Part shown: piece by piece, positions 1-12,970 of the stretch
How the letters are laid out: the number at the start of each line of letters is the position of its first letter
Numbering within the stretch: the first letter of the stretch is position 1
Origin: Flaccisagitta enflata
Taxonomy: Eukaryota; Chaetognatha; Sagittoidea; Aphragmophora
DNA length: 64,000 nucleotides
Assembly: GCA_965153355.1 (NCBI GenBank)
Contig: OZ231126.1
Span: 24,986,001-25,050,000 of the forward strand
Reading direction: 5' to 3'
Made by a program: the position numbers and the translations under genes
Notes under the pieces: generated by a model
The model's database searches: none
What the model saw: the letters and a program-made list of their open reading frames with translations, nothing else
Told to the model about the DNA's origin: nothing

Positions 1-880
1 GGGAAGAGTAGGATCTTGAGAACAAGACAGTGGGTGAAACTGACTGAGGAATGATGAAAGAGAGGAAAGAAGAAGCAAGGAGTAGGAGGAGGAGGAGAAG
101 GAGGAGGAGGAGGAGAGGGAGAAAAAGAGAAGAAGGAGGCGAGGAAGAGGATAAAATCTTTAGAATGTGAAAAGAAAGTCGTAAAATTCTTTCGGGGTCA
201 CGATTTCCATCCTTGGGGCCACCGAGGCGTCGCTCCCACTCTTCCTCTCCATTATCAACACCCCTTCCAATTCATCACCCTCTCTCTTTCACTATCATCT
301 TCCGTTATCACCCCTGTCACTAGTATCGCAACTCTTCCTTAAGACCACCAAGACGTCACTCCCACTCTTCCTCTCCATTATCATCACCCCTCAATTCATC
401 ACCCTCTCTATTTCACTATCATCTTCCGTTATCACCCCTGTCACTAGTATCGCCATTCTTCCTTAAGACCACCAAGGCTCCGCTCCCACTCTTCCTCTCC
501 ATTATCATCACCCCTTCCAATTCATCACCCTATTCTCTTTCACTATCATCTTACGTTATCACCCCTGTCACTAGTATCACCCTTCTTCCTTGACACCACC
601 AAGGCGTCATTCCCTCCCCGCTCCATTATCACCCCATATCCAATATCACCCTCCCACTCCCTGTCTCTTCCTACGTTCTCTTCTGTTGCCAGTGGCAACA
701 TGCCACCCCTGTCTCTCCGGAAAGGGCCTCCCTTCATCTTCAACTATCAGTCTATCACCCCTGTTACCAGTCCGATTCTCTCCCTTTCATCAGCATCAAC
801 TTCCATTTTCCGTTTTATACATATCTGCCTCCTCACCTTTCTCGTCACTGTCACTTTAGCTATGGTCATTCTTAAATCCA
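1..880. repeat. C/T-rich tandem repeat, unit about 124 bp
   Basis: The first 200 bases are purine-rich with GGA runs. From about 195 to 760 a pyrimidine-rich unit repeats; the motif CTTCCTCTCCATTATCA recurs at 241, 367 and 491, with a decayed copy near 610. Short open frames here are translations of the repeat. No gene is seen. Confidence 0.8.
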
Positions 881-1140
881 TTGCTGTAAACACCATCCTT
901 TTCACCTTTCTTAAAAACACTCAACACCAACCTCCCAACTTGAACCAGATCATCCCAACAACCCATCACCCACAACCCACAACCCATCACCCTTGTCGGC
1001 TTTGGATATATATTCTGCGATCTGGTTTGTTTCTCTCCTCTGTATTTCTTTTACACTCTTTTCAAAAAGTATTTCACGCGCTGAGATATCTTTCAAATTT
1101 CCCTCGGGACTAAATTCTATCCGTCATTCCATTCTCACAC
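881..1140. other. Intergenic, nothing recognised
   Basis: AT-rich sequence with a short tandem stretch of CCCACAACCCA type near 965-985. No coding or element signature was found. Confidence 0.6.
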
Positions 1141-1259
<119 letters not shown>

Positions 1260-1314
1260 ATCTCTGTTTCCCACTTCTTTTCGTTCTCAACATTCTTTTT
1301 TTCCTTCCCTTTTT

Positions 1315-2018
1315 TGGGCAGCGGCCCCGAAGGGGACAAAGTCCTGTAGAACACAGGGGGACTTTTGTTTTTGGGCAGCGGCCCTGAAGGGGACAAAGTC
1401 CTGTAGAACACAGGGGTACTTTCGTTCGTCCGTCCGTCCATCCGTTTGTTCGTCCATCCCCCCCCATCAGGCCTCTCAGGCCTCAAATCAGGCCTCTCAA
1501 GCCTCTAATCTGGCCTCTCAAGCCTCAATTCCGGCCTCTCAGGCCTTATCTGGCCTTGAAGGCTTCAAATCTGGCCTGCCAGGCCCCACACCTGGCCTTG
1601 CAGGCCTCAAATTAGCCCTCTCAGGCCTCAAATTAGCCCTCTTAGGCCTCAAATTAGCCCTCTCAGGTCTTAGATCTAGCCTCTCAATCCTCAAATCCAG
1701 CCTCTCTAATATGGCCTCTCAGGCCTCAAATCTGGTCTGTCAGGCCTCAAATCCGGCCTGTCACACCTGATGGCCTCAAACCTGGCCTCCTGAGCCTCAA
1801 GCTAGCCTTGGAAAAGCCTTCATACTCTTGAAGGCCTTCAATCAGCTGATTATAGCATCTCATCAACATTTTCAGGCAGGACGAACGAAAGTCCCCCTGT
1901 GTTCTACATGACTTCATCCCCTTCGGGGCCGCTGCCCTGCTACCCCTCACACAAATTCACAATCATGCAAAGCAGGGCAACAGGTATCGCTGACCACATA
2001 TTGCCCTTGGGCGACCTG
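1315..2018. mobile_element. Family B foldback element, copy B1
   Basis: The left end carries the terminal module twice in tandem (about 1315-1364 and 1373-1422): GGGCAGCGGCCC, a GAAGGGG hairpin, then GTCCTGTAGAACACAGGGG. A CGTCCGTC stretch follows, then a minisatellite of GGCCTCTCAGGCCTCAAAT type (about 1463-1800). The right end (about 1882-2018) is the same module inverted, continuing through GCAGGGCAACAGGTATCGC to TTGGGCGACCTG. No transposase reading frame is present. Inference: a non-autonomous foldback transposon. Confidence 0.7.
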
Positions 2019-2553
2019 TTCATTCCATCCGTCCGTCCATCTGTCCGTTTGTCCATCCATCCATCTGTCCATTTGTCCGTTCTCCCATTCGTCCCCCCAG
2101 GCCCTCTCAGACCTGAAATCTCCCCTCTCAGGACTGAAATTTACCCCCTCAGGCCTGAAATCTGCCCTCTCCGGCTTTGAATCTGCTTTCTCAGGCCTGA
2201 AATCTGCCCTCTCAGGCCTGCAATCGGTCCCCTCGGGCCTGAAATCTGTCCTCTCGGGCCTGAAATCTGCCCTAGCAGATTCAAGGCCTGAGAGGGCAAA
2301 TTTCAGGCCTGAGAGGGTAAATTTCAGGCCTAAGGCTAAGAGAACAGATTTCAGGTCTGAGAGGGCCTGGGGGGAACAGACGGATGGACAAATGGATGGA
2401 CGGACGGATGGAATGACGAACGAGAGTCCCCCTGTGTTCTACAGGACTTTGTCCCCTTTGGGGCTGCTGCCCTGCTTCCTCTCACTCCATTTCACAATCA
2501 CGCAAAGCAGGGCAACGGGTATCGCTGACCACATCTTGCCCTTGGGCGACCTG
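2019..2553. mobile_element. Family B foldback element, copy B2 (left tip missing)
   Basis: It starts with a CCGTCCGTCCATC array, followed by a minisatellite of the GGCCTGAAATCTGCCCTCT unit. The unit flips strand at about 2275-2285, so the second half reads GAGGGCAAATTTCAGGCC. A GGATGGAC array and the inverted terminal module follow (about 2405-2553), ending in TTGGGCGACCTG. The left terminal module is either absent or shared with the preceding copy. Confidence 0.65.

Positions 2554-4280
<1,727 letters not shown>

Positions 4281-4347
<67 letters not shown>
4281..4347. repeat. (GA)n microsatellite
   Basis: Uninterrupted GA run. Confidence 0.98.
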
Positions 4348-4351
<4 letters not shown>

Positions 4352-4629
4352 GAGGAACAGAATCCGAGTAAGATGTGTGCTCTAAGCTGTGTGTGGGAGG
4401 AAATTATGGTCTAGACGAAAAAGGCAAGTTAGGGTTTCCACGGGCGTTGTTTGTGGGTGTTGAAGCAGGTGTAGGTGTTAACATGGGTGTGAGGGTTGAT
4501 TAGGCCTCAGTGGGTGTTAATGTGGACATCAGTATGGGTATGAGGTGGGTACGAGTGTTGATGTGGTGATACACGTCGTTGTGGTTGTGATCGTTTATGC
4601 GGCTATGAGTTTTCAAATATATATGGTTG

Positions 4630-5368
4630 TTGAGTCACTCAGGTGTGCCAAATAGGGGTGATGACCGATTTCGACATCGTAACACTAACTCACTATGGGT
4701 AGGCATGGAATTTTAAGCTAAAAACGCATAGCAACAGTGAAAGATTCGGATAAGTGATTGAGGGGCTGTCTTAACTTGCTGTGTGTAAGTGGACAATGCT
4801 TGGTTCAAAGTAAAACATACTGCGCTTTTGAGTTTTAAATGTATACTATTATCATAAATTCCTCAACGATCAAGAGACCGCAGCTTGTTTTAAAATCCTC
4901 TGCCGCTACTCCTGATGCTGCCGATGCATTGTTCATATGTTTTTTGCGTTTTCTGCCTTGTGTCACTAGAGGGCCGCTAAAACAGAGATCAAGAGGAAGG
5001 CAGAAGAACAACTTTTGCTAGTAATTTCTTTGCAGATGATGACAAAGGCACAGGCGCTTTATGATTTTCGATATAACAAGGTGAAATTGGCGTCTTAACT
5101 GAAAGTTAAGACAGCTTATGGCCCCCCGAGGTGCCCTGAATCCTGGGATTCTCGCCATATTGCATGCCTACTATGGGGATATTGATTTCAAGACGATCGC
5201 CGTTTTCCTTTTTTCAAAATTCGATAGGGGTTTTGAAAATATGGAAAATAAGTGAAACATGAAAAAAGAAAAACGGTGAAGGTCTTTAAATTAAAAGCTC
5301 CATGTTGTCCTAGTGTTACATCTCCATAGGTTAATGTTTTGCATATTGGCACACCCGATTGAGTCACT
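4630..5368. mobile_element. Foldback MITE with 10-bp direct repeats
   Basis: TTGAGTCACT occurs in direct orientation at 4630-4639 and 5359-5368. Immediately inside are inverted ends: CAGGTGTGCCAAATA at 4640 and, at the right, the complement of CGGGTGTGCCAATA. Further inside, more inverted matches (for example CTGTCTTAACTT against AAGTTAAGACAG) make the whole element self-complementary in patches. No reading frame fits a transposase. A 9-10 bp duplication would suit Mutator-like elements (inference). Confidence 0.7.
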
Positions 5369-6189
5369 GTTGTAGTATGTATGACTGCTGACGTGGATGG
5401 AGCTGCTGATGTGTTTCTTATTACACCACGGCGCCTGCTGAAAAAAGATTCTACATCACTCGCACTGTCCTTCCCACCAGATCGCGGTATTGTATTTGGC
5501 CTTGACCAATCGTTTTTGTTTTGGGGACGAGAATGTTTAGTCCGAAAACAGGCGCGTAAACTGAATGTTTTGTTACGGTTTGTATGAGTAAACAGCTAGA
5601 ATTTTGGCTTTCGCTTTGCCGGCATCCCTGTTGAGTGTGATTACGGTAAGCGTGAATTAGATTGACATTCAAACAGCTTCTCATGGGTGTAGTGAGGGAT
5701 ATTGTTCCACTTGTCATACTGTATTCAAGACGTATCGGGATAAAGTATTCATGATTGTTTAGATTCCCACCCCGGCCAAAGCTTAATTCCCACAGTGTTT
5801 TGTATACGACACTAATTTTATCGTTTTCAATAGTTGACATAATTTTCACATGTGTCACTTTCTGACCTGTTTCTCACCGTTACTTCACCAAATCCATAAC
5901 CTCACAATGGAAATGGGTCAAAAACGGAAAAAGACCGTAATAATAATAGAATCAACGGAAAGAAATATTTGTTCTTTTCGAGGAATCTAGAAGACTAGAA
6001 GCGAAGAGTGATGTTCAGTTGCGAAAGTTAAGAAGGGACAGTGATACTCATTCTATCTTTCTCATTGGGTAGGGGCAAGAAAAAAAATTCGTTATGAAGG
6101 AAACAGCCCTTAACAAGGACGGATACACGGTAATAGAGTCGCGGACGATTGGGCAGGAGCAGTAATGCGAAAACCGCTCGCAATTTTAG
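5369..6189. other. Intergenic; one unassigned 135-codon open frame on the minus strand
   Basis: A minus-strand frame from 5858 to 5451 is not low-complexity. It has no recognised motif, no convincing splice partners and no start context, and is probably chance or relic sequence. Nothing else was seen. Confidence 0.35.
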
Positions 6190-6275
6190 AAATATTTCGG
6201 ACGGATGGACGGACGGACGGGCGGATTTACCGACCGACACGGCAAGGTGAAGAGTCGCGTTTCCGCGACTAAAAA
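6190..6275 (+). mobile_element. Family A tail fragment
   Basis: A GGAC/GACG tetranucleotide stretch leads into the tail hairpin GTCGCG-TTTC-CGCGAC (6254-6269), followed by TAAAAA. The head half of the element is not evident upstream, so this is a truncated copy. Confidence 0.7.
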
Positions 6276-7507
6276 CAATGAGTTACCGTCGCGGATGAAG
6301 CGACAGAGCCGCGGGCCGCCCGGAGCTGAGGAAAGACAGCGGGACTTTTAAAATCGTGCGCACGCGATTCACAAACAAGGTCACACACATGACAAGCATA
6401 TTGCCTTGTGAGGCAAGTGCAATGAAGTGGGCAGCAGTTAGGAAGCTAAAATTCAGTTGTCCAATCAAGTACCTTGGCGGTGTAACAATTGCTTCACGTC
6501 ATGCCGTCACTCTCAACATCTATCTTGAGGCAATATCGCATCAAATCAAGGAGTACAGGAATGAGAGAATTGTGCATTTACGGATGGACAGGCAGAGTGG
6601 AGACACATCTAGAATGGACAAACTGCCAACCAAATAGAGATTCGCGCACGTGAGTAGTTAGAAGGGCGAAGAAAAGCACTCAGAGAAAATTCTCAGGGGT
6701 TGAAAAGTGCGGCTTGGCGATATATCAGAATGAATGATGCAAAAGGAGAAATTTAAGACCAACAAATCGAGATTCAAGCTGACAACTACGAGCCAATTTC
6801 AAACACAAATCGACCAACACTTATTTTGCTTTCTCCTTTGTCTTCGAAGAATTGAAAAGGAACAAGTCATCCAAGAATAACATAAATAACAGAATAACAG
6901 AATAACAGAAATTGGATATGTTAAAATATTCTAAGGAGAACTAAATTCTTTTCTAAATATGGCAAAGTACTTTATACCCCTTCATGGTGACCTATCATCC
7001 CATGATATATCTTCTTGAAGATGAATTCCTATTCCTCCAATCATTAAGATTTCCCTTTAACACAAAATAGTATAAATTGTCCATATTCCCACCCCCATAG
7101 TTTAATTGAAAGGAGGGGTAACAGCTAGGGAGTCGGATCCCCATAGCTCCTTCTTTTCAATTAGATTTAACCTTCGCTGAATTGACTATCCCTGTCAATG
7201 CCAGAAGTCAGCATTAACATTTATACCCTAACCTAATAGCTATAATGAAAAATCATAATTGTTTGAGAGATAAGACAAAAGTCTTGTTTTCTGCATAAAA
7301 ATTACTTATCCAAAGGTTTTGAATTTCAGTAACCACTAAATTTAGGTCGTACCTAAAATTGGATATGTAAGTATATGAGTGGAAGCATATACTATACAGA
7401 AATGAGTAGCTTTTGAATGTTTTATTTTACTTTTATATGTTAAGTTTATTTCTCAAAAACGTTTTCCTAAAGTTTTTTGTAAGATACTTTTTGTTGCACA
7501 TTTCATA
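6276..7507. other. Intergenic, nothing recognised
   Basis: Becomes AT-rich after 6700. Short open frames near 6356-6637 show no domain signature. No element ends were identified. Confidence 0.5.
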
Positions 7508-7916
7508 TGGTCAGCGGTACCCGATGCCCTACTCAGAGTGATAAAGGGAAAGTTGAGAGTAAGCAGGGCAGCGGCTAATGTCCTGTAAGACACAGGCTTG
7601 GATTTTTTTTGTTAATCTAACAAGTTATCTGATGGGAATTTTTGCAATTTTATCATTTTTTATCTGTTTTTCATGTTATTTAATTGAGATTTTTGCATGA
7701 TTTCATTTTTTATCAATTTTCCATGCTATTCATTGGGGATTATTCCATTTTTCTATTTTTTGACCATTTTGCATATCATTCAATGGGGATTGAGGTTTCT
7801 GGCCTGAGGAGGTGGGGGGGGGGGCGGATGTATGAATGTACGTATGGATGTACTTACGAAATTTGCCCCCTGTGTCCGACAGGACATCGGTCCTTTGGGG
7901 CCGCCACCCAAAAAGG
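7508..7916. mobile_element. Family B foldback element, copy B3
   Basis: The left tip is the type-II terminal sequence TGGTCAGCGGTACCCGATG, then GCAGCGGC and TGTCCTGTAAGACACAGG. The core is a degenerate T-rich minisatellite (units around GTTATTCAATGGGGATTTTTGC), the reverse orientation of the core in the copy at 48.5 kb. The right end carries a GGATGTA stretch, then the inverted module CCTGTGTCCGACAGGACATC and GGTCCTTTGGGGCC. Confidence 0.7.
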
Positions 7917-7952
7917 ATATCCTTTAGTCACAATTAGTGAAGTAGTAATGGT

Positions 7953-8020
<68 letters not shown>

Positions 8021-8037
8021 AGAAAGAAAGACAGAAA

Positions 8038-8119
<82 letters not shown>

Positions 8120-8221
8120 AAAAAAGAAAGAAAGAAAGAAAGAAAGAAAGAAAAAGAAAAAAAGAAAGACTGAAAGAAAGAAAGAAAGAAGGGAAGAATT
8201 AAAGGAAGAAAGCAAGAAAGC

Positions 8222-8289
<68 letters not shown>

Positions 8290-8290
8290 A
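7953..8290. repeat. (GAAA)n microsatellite
   Basis: About 340 bp of GAAA repeat with sparse interruptions. It gives false Lys/Arg-Glu and Phe-Ser frames. At its right edge (8306-8345) lies a copy of a short module, AATGGCGGCTGTCGCCG followed by a purine-rich stretch, also seen at 38860-38905 (inverted) and 55474-55515. Confidence 0.97.
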
Positions 8291-8399
8291 TGAACGAAAG
8301 GAACATACCAGTAATGGCGGCTGTCGCCGTGAGGGAAAAAGTCGTGAACGTTGGTCTTTTTTCACTAATCTTTTATCTTCAGTCCCTGCATTTTTTTTA

Positions 8400-8850
8400 T
8401 TTGTTAGATCAAATCAGGAGCAATTGTATGTATTGATTGCATTGAAAATCAGAGAAAAATAGAACTGAGCCAAATGAGCTAGATGAGGTAAAATACTCAA
8501 ATGCTTTCTTGTATTTGCATGGTCAATTTAACATTTATTCATCCTAATTAAAATCAGAAAAAAAAATTATGCTAAGTGAACTAAGCTGAGCTAGAATACT
8601 TCAAAACACCTGCACAGATGAGCAGCTCTGCTCACTGACATGCTCTCTTATATCTGCTTTTTCAAGCAAGTATCAAAATATTTATTCATTTATTGCATTT
8701 AAAATCAGAAAAAAAGACTGAGCTAAATGAGCTAAATGAGCTAAAATGCTCAAAAACACCCACACAGATGAGCAGCTTGCTCATAAATATGTTTTCTAGT
8801 ATTTCTATGCTCAAACAAACATAAATACACTCCTTTGTTGATCCTGCTTA
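8400..8850. repeat. Degenerate tandem repeat, about 3 copies of 130-150 bp
   Basis: Blocks around 8440, 8555 and 8700 share motifs: TTGCATTTAAAATCAGAAAAA, then GAGCTAAATGAGCTA, then TCAAAAACACC...CAGATGAGCAGC, then TGCTC with a T-rich end. Copies are diverged and non-coding. Confidence 0.65.
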
Positions 8851-10134
8851 AGATAATAAAAAGTCGGAAAAAAATCAATTTAAATCTTTTGTAAATTGAT
8901 TTTTAAAAATTCACAACGCAAAAAATATTTGTCGAAGAGCATTCTGCTTGGCGGCATATGAAAGAGAAATATCAAATTTACTTACCCTCTAGTTTTCATT
9001 GGAGGCCCCAATCAGCCTTCTGAGTTCCTCAACTTTCGCATAAGAAAATCAAGACCCTGTTTCTCTCGAATATGTCAAAAAGTCGAAGACTGACTGAGAC
9101 AATTTTCCCGATCACTCAACGGAATGTCATGTCTGTAGGACTAGCACAGTCCATCAAATCCCACCCTGATGGGAAAAAAACACCTAGAGCCACTTGATCC
9201 CACTCAACCTACCTACACACAGTCCATCAAATCCCAACCTGATAGAAAAAAAAAACACCTAACGCCGCTTGATCCCACTCCACACTTATTTTTTTCCCCT
9301 GATTTTTGTTATCTATGGTAGAATGGTGACAACGATATGACGATTCCATCATTAGGGTCGTTTTTCATCGCGAAATCACTATGACACTCAAGAGACACAT
9401 GCTACACCGTCATGCACACTTTTCGGACAAATTATGATTAACTTCGGAGAAGTTTAAAAGGGGGACTAGCTCATTGTCTTTTTTTTCTCCCGCCTTAACC
9501 GTAGATAGCTAAGATACCAAACCTAGTGTACCTGACGTTAAATTTGTTGCGCTTTCTATCATTATGATCCCTAAAGAGTTTTGCCAAAGCAGTTAGTCAT
9601 TATCAAGTTTTTAGTCCGACGAAAAACTTCTTCTGATCGGTTTCGTGCAACGCTCAAACCGGCTCAAAATAATTTTGAATTAAGGTTTCAGGTTCAGCTC
9701 TTTTATTTGTTGCCGTTTTATTCGTTTGGGTGGGAAAAGGTGGGAAGTTGATTTTTTTTTCACTTTTTTGTCCGTCGTCGATTGTGATTTTGAGCTCAGG
9801 TGGCTCTTCTTTGGTGCTTTTTTACCAGGTGATTCTAAGTTGTTATGTTTTCTGGCTAAGAAATTTCCTGTTCCCTATTGGGCAGTAGCTGGTTACCGTT
9901 TGCTCATGTATGTTGAGAGGTGTTAAACTTGGCGGGTAAACTATTTTGATAAAATTCAATGTTGCGATTTTCTTTCGGCAGGAAAGAATTAAAAAGAAAG
10001 TAACAGGGAACAAAGAAACAAAGAAAAGAACACTTGAATAAAAACAAGTACCCCGGGGGTACAACGATGTGTCCACATGCGGCTTAGCTCGTGAATGACA
10101 TTCTTACTAAAATTGATAAGCTCAGACAGACAAA

Positions 10135-10138
<4 letters not shown>
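8851..10138. other. Intergenic with a short direct duplication at 9147-9295
   Basis: Two copies, about 78 bp apart, share ACAGTCCATCAAATCCCA, CCTGATGG/AGAAAAAA and CTTGATCCCACTC. The rest is AT-rich with no gene signature. A frame at 9726-9926 is Phe/Leu-rich and unsupported. Confidence 0.5.

Positions 10139-10201
<63 letters not shown>
10139..10201. repeat. (CT)n microsatellite
   Basis: Uninterrupted CT run. Confidence 0.97.
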
Positions 10202-10203
<2 letters not shown>

Positions 10204-10284
10204 AACATTGCATCAGCCAATTATCAGAACCTGAAATGATGAAATCGACTTTGCGATTGTTTGCTATCGTTTTCAACTCTAGTG

Positions 10285-10362
10285 TGACACACCGACGGAC
10301 GGACCGACGGACCAACGGATGGACAAAGCCTTTTAAAGAGATGCGTGGACGCATCTAAAAAT
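10285..10362 (+). mobile_element. Family A tail fragment with variant hairpin
   Basis: A GACGGACC stretch leads to AAAGCC and the hairpin GATGCG-TGGA-CGCATC (10340-10355), then TAAAAA. The stem differs from the common GTCGCG/CGCGAC stem by paired changes on both arms. Confidence 0.75.
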
Positions 10363-10456
10363 GTAAAGTAAGAAAGAAAAGAAGAATGAGAAAGGAATAA
10401 AACAAATGAAACAAACGAAAGAAAAGAAAGAAAAAAAGACTAGAAAAAAAGAAAAG

Positions 10457-10626
10457 AACAAGGCCGGATACACGGCCAATACCAGTCGCGGACGGGTGGG
10501 CAGGGGCGGAAATGCGTGTTTTCCCACTTTCCGACTCGATCACCACGGACCAACCAACCGTCCAACCAACCAACCGACGGACGGACGGACAAAGCCTCTT
10601 ATAGAGTCGCTAGTCTCGACTAAAAA
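10457..10626 (+). mobile_element. Family A element, near full length
   Basis: Head ACAAGGCCGGATACACGG, then GTCGCGGACGGGTGGGCAGG, GAAATGCGTGTTTTCCCAC and TCGATCACC. A CAAC/GACG tetranucleotide array follows, then CAAAGCCTCTTATAGAGTCG, a worn tail hairpin and TAAAAA. Length is about 170 bp. No protein is encoded; the class (SINE, MITE or Helitron-like) is unresolved. Confidence 0.75.
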
Positions 10627-10640
10627 CTAGAAAACTAGTC

Positions 10641-11211
10641 ATCCAAGGATCGCACATGGTCAGCGGTACCCGATGCCCTGCTGGTAGTGATCCAGTGAAG
10701 AGGTGGAGTGAGAGCTGGGCAGCGGCCCCAAAGGGCCGATGTCCTGTAGAACAAAGAGGGGAATTTCGAGACGTCCGTCCGTCCTGAGGGGGCATATTTC
10801 AGCTTTTAGATGGCTGATTCAGGGCACTGGGGGCATATCTCTGGGCTGGAGGGCAGAATCAAGGCTTAAAGAGCAGATTTGAGGTTTGCAGGGCTGATTT
10901 GATGCCTGTAAGGCTGATTGAAGGTCTGGAGGGCAGATTTGAGGTCTGGAGGGTGGATTTGAGGCATGGGGGAGGCTAATTTCAAGTTATGAGGGCTGAT
11001 TTGAGGCCTGGGAGGGCTAAAGAGGGCTAATTTTAGGCCCTGGAGAGCTAATTTGAGGCCCGGGAGGGCTAGTTTTAAGCCTTGTTGCTCAATGGGGGGG
11101 GGACGGACGGACGGAAGGACGGACGGAAGGATGGACGGACGGACAGACGTCTCAAAATTCCCCCCTGTGTTCTACAGGACATCGGCCCTTTGGGGCCGCT
11201 GCCCAAAAAGG
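10641..11211. mobile_element. Family B foldback element, copy B4
   Basis: The left tip reads ATCCAAGGATCGCACATGG and GTCAGCGGTACCCGATGCCC, then GGGCAGCGGCCCCAAAGGGC, TGTCCTGTAGAACA and CGTCCGTCC. The core (about 10790-11090) is a minisatellite of the GGTCTGGAGGGCAGATTTGA unit. The right side mirrors the left: GGGGGGACGGACGGACGG, then CCCTGTGTTCTACAGGACAT and GGCCCTTTGGGGCCGCTGCC. Confidence 0.75.
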
Positions 11212-11355
11212 AAGGATACACGGCAATCTAGTCGTTGATAGTTGGGCAGGGGTCATAAAAAGACATAATGAAATAATCGCTCGCAATTCAATGATATTTG
11301 TTACCTACCGACCGACACAGCGAGGTGTAGAGTCGCTTGTCCGCGACTAAAAAGA
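11212..11355 (+). mobile_element. Family A element, worn copy
   Basis: It begins at GGATACACGG, directly abutting the right end of copy B4. It passes GTTGGGCAGGGG and ACCGACCGACAC, and ends in GTCGC-TTGTCC-GCGAC then TAAAAAG. Confidence 0.65.
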
Positions 11356-11464
11356 AAACAAGACCAAGTTGGCCATTAAGGCGTACCCTGTAGATTGTCT
11401 AACGTTCGCGTTACCGACCAACGAACTGACGGACACAGCAAGCAAAAGACGTGCGTTGGCGCAC
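11356..11464 (+). mobile_element. Probable worn family A fragment
   Basis: Contains GTTACCGACCAACGAACTGACGGACACAG and GTGCGTTGGCGCAC, like the array and hairpin of family A but diverged. Assignment is weak. Confidence 0.35.
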
Positions 11465-11815
11465 TTATACCTACCTTAAAAGAAAAGTATGAAAAGAATG
11501 AAAAGAAAATGAAAGAAAAAAGAAGAGAAAGAAAAAGAAAAGAAAGAAGAGAAAGGAAAGAATGAGAAGCGAAAGAAGAGGAAGAAGAGAAAGAAACGAA
11601 AGAAAAGAAAGAAAGAAAAGAAAAGGAAGAGATGAAAGAAAAGAAAAGGAAGAGATGAAAGAAAAGAAAGAAAAGAAAAAAAAGAAAAAAAGAAAAAAAA
11701 GAAGGATAAGAAAAGAAAGAAAAGAAAGAAAAGAAAGAAAAGAAAGAAAAGAAAGAAAAGAAAGAAAAGAACGAAAGGATAGAAAAGGGGTGAGGAAGAA
11801 AAAAAAAAGAAAATA
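11465..11815. repeat. Purine-rich GAAAA/GAAAG microsatellite
   Basis: Imperfect repeat of GAAAAGAAA-type units. It opens long Phe/Ser and Lys/Arg frames on both strands with no coding meaning. Confidence 0.95.
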
Positions 11816-11835
11816 AAGCCAAGTCGTGATATGTG

Positions 11836-12370
11836 GTAGCAATTTTTTAGTCTGGTCGCAATTTTAGTGTCTGTGACAGATATTTTGGGTCTATGGTCAT
11901 AATGTTCGAGTGTGTGGCAGCGAATTTTGCATCTGTGGTTGTGATTTTAGTGCCTGTGGTCTTAACTAAAATGAATACGTGGTCGCGACTTTTGAGTCTG
12001 TGATCGCCATTTTTAAATTTGTGGATGCGTTGATGGCCTGTGATCATGTTTATCAAGTCTGTGGTCGCCAATGTAGAGTATGCGGTCGCAATTATCAAGT
12101 CTTCGGTTGTGGTTATCTAGTCTGTGGTCGCTGTTTACAAGATTTTGGTCGCATGATCGCAATAATCGAGTCTGTGATCGCAATTACAGAGTGCGGTTGC
12201 GATTATGGAGTCTGTCGTTGCAATTATTGAGTCTGTGGTTACGATCACTGAGTCCGTGGTTGCGATTTTCGGGTCTGTGGTTGTAATTATCGAGTTTGTG
12301 GTCGCAATTATCGAGTCTGTGGTGGCGCTTTTAGGGTCGTGTGGTCATGATTTTCATGTCTGTGGGCATA
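11836..12370. repeat. Minisatellite, unit about 24 bp
   Basis: Units of the form GAGTCTGTGGTCGCAATTATC repeat about 20 times with strong divergence. Open frames across it are by-products of the repeat. Confidence 0.85.
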
Positions 12371-12470
12371 ATTACCACAGCTTTTATTCATTATCATTTT
12401 TGAATTCTTCATAAAAAGCCGATTCGAATGATATGCTGAAACATATACTTTATCAGTTATTATCTTAAAA

Positions 12471-12970
12471 CAGGTCGCCCAAGGGCAATACGTGGTCAGC
12501 GATACCCGTTGCCCTGCTTTGCATGGTGTGAAAATGGAAGCGCAGAGCAGCGGTTGAAGGGGACGAGTCCTGTAGAACACAGGGGATTTTCGTTTGTTCG
12601 TCCGTCCTGTCCTCGTCCGCCCCCAGGCCCTCTCAGGCCTGAAATCCCTCTCAGGCCTAAAATCTGCCTTCTCAGGCCTGAAATCTATCCTCCCAGGCCT
12701 TGAATCTGCGAGTGCAGATTTCAGGCTTGAGAGGGCAGATTTAAGGCCTGAGAGGACAGATTTCAGGCCTGAGAGGGCAGATTCAAGGCCTGAGAGGGCA
12801 GATTTCAGGCCTGAGAGGGCAGATTTTAGGCCTGAGAGGTCAGATTTCAGGCCTGAGAGGGTCTGGGGGGGACGAACGAACGGACGGACGGACGGATGGA
12901 CGGACCAACAAACAAAAGTCCCCTGTGTTCTACAGGACTTCGTCCCCTTTGGGGCCGCTGCCCAAAAAGG
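12471..12970. mobile_element. Family B foldback element, copy B5 (most complete)
   Basis: The type-I left tip CAGGTCGCCCAAGGGCAATA is followed by GTGGTCAGCGATACCCGTTG, a worn GCAGCGGTTGAAGGGGAC hairpin, GTCCTGTAGAACACAGGGG and CGTCCGTCCTGTCC. The minisatellite GGCCTGAAATC.CCTCTCA (12625-12860) reverses strand at about 12705-12715. The right half mirrors the left: GAGAGGGTCTGGGGGGGACG, a GGACGGACGGAC array, CCCTGTGTTCTACAGGACTT and GGCCGCTGCCCAAAAAGG. Perfect mirror order makes the whole unit foldable. Confidence 0.8.

Noticed and set aside
590-1113. Overlapping plus frames of 89 and 137 codons
   Set aside because: They cover a C/T-rich 124-bp tandem repeat and have no motif, start context or splice support.
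5451-5858. 135-codon non-repetitive minus frame
   Set aside because: No domain, splice partners, polyadenylation signal or family member elsewhere in the window; kept only as a note.
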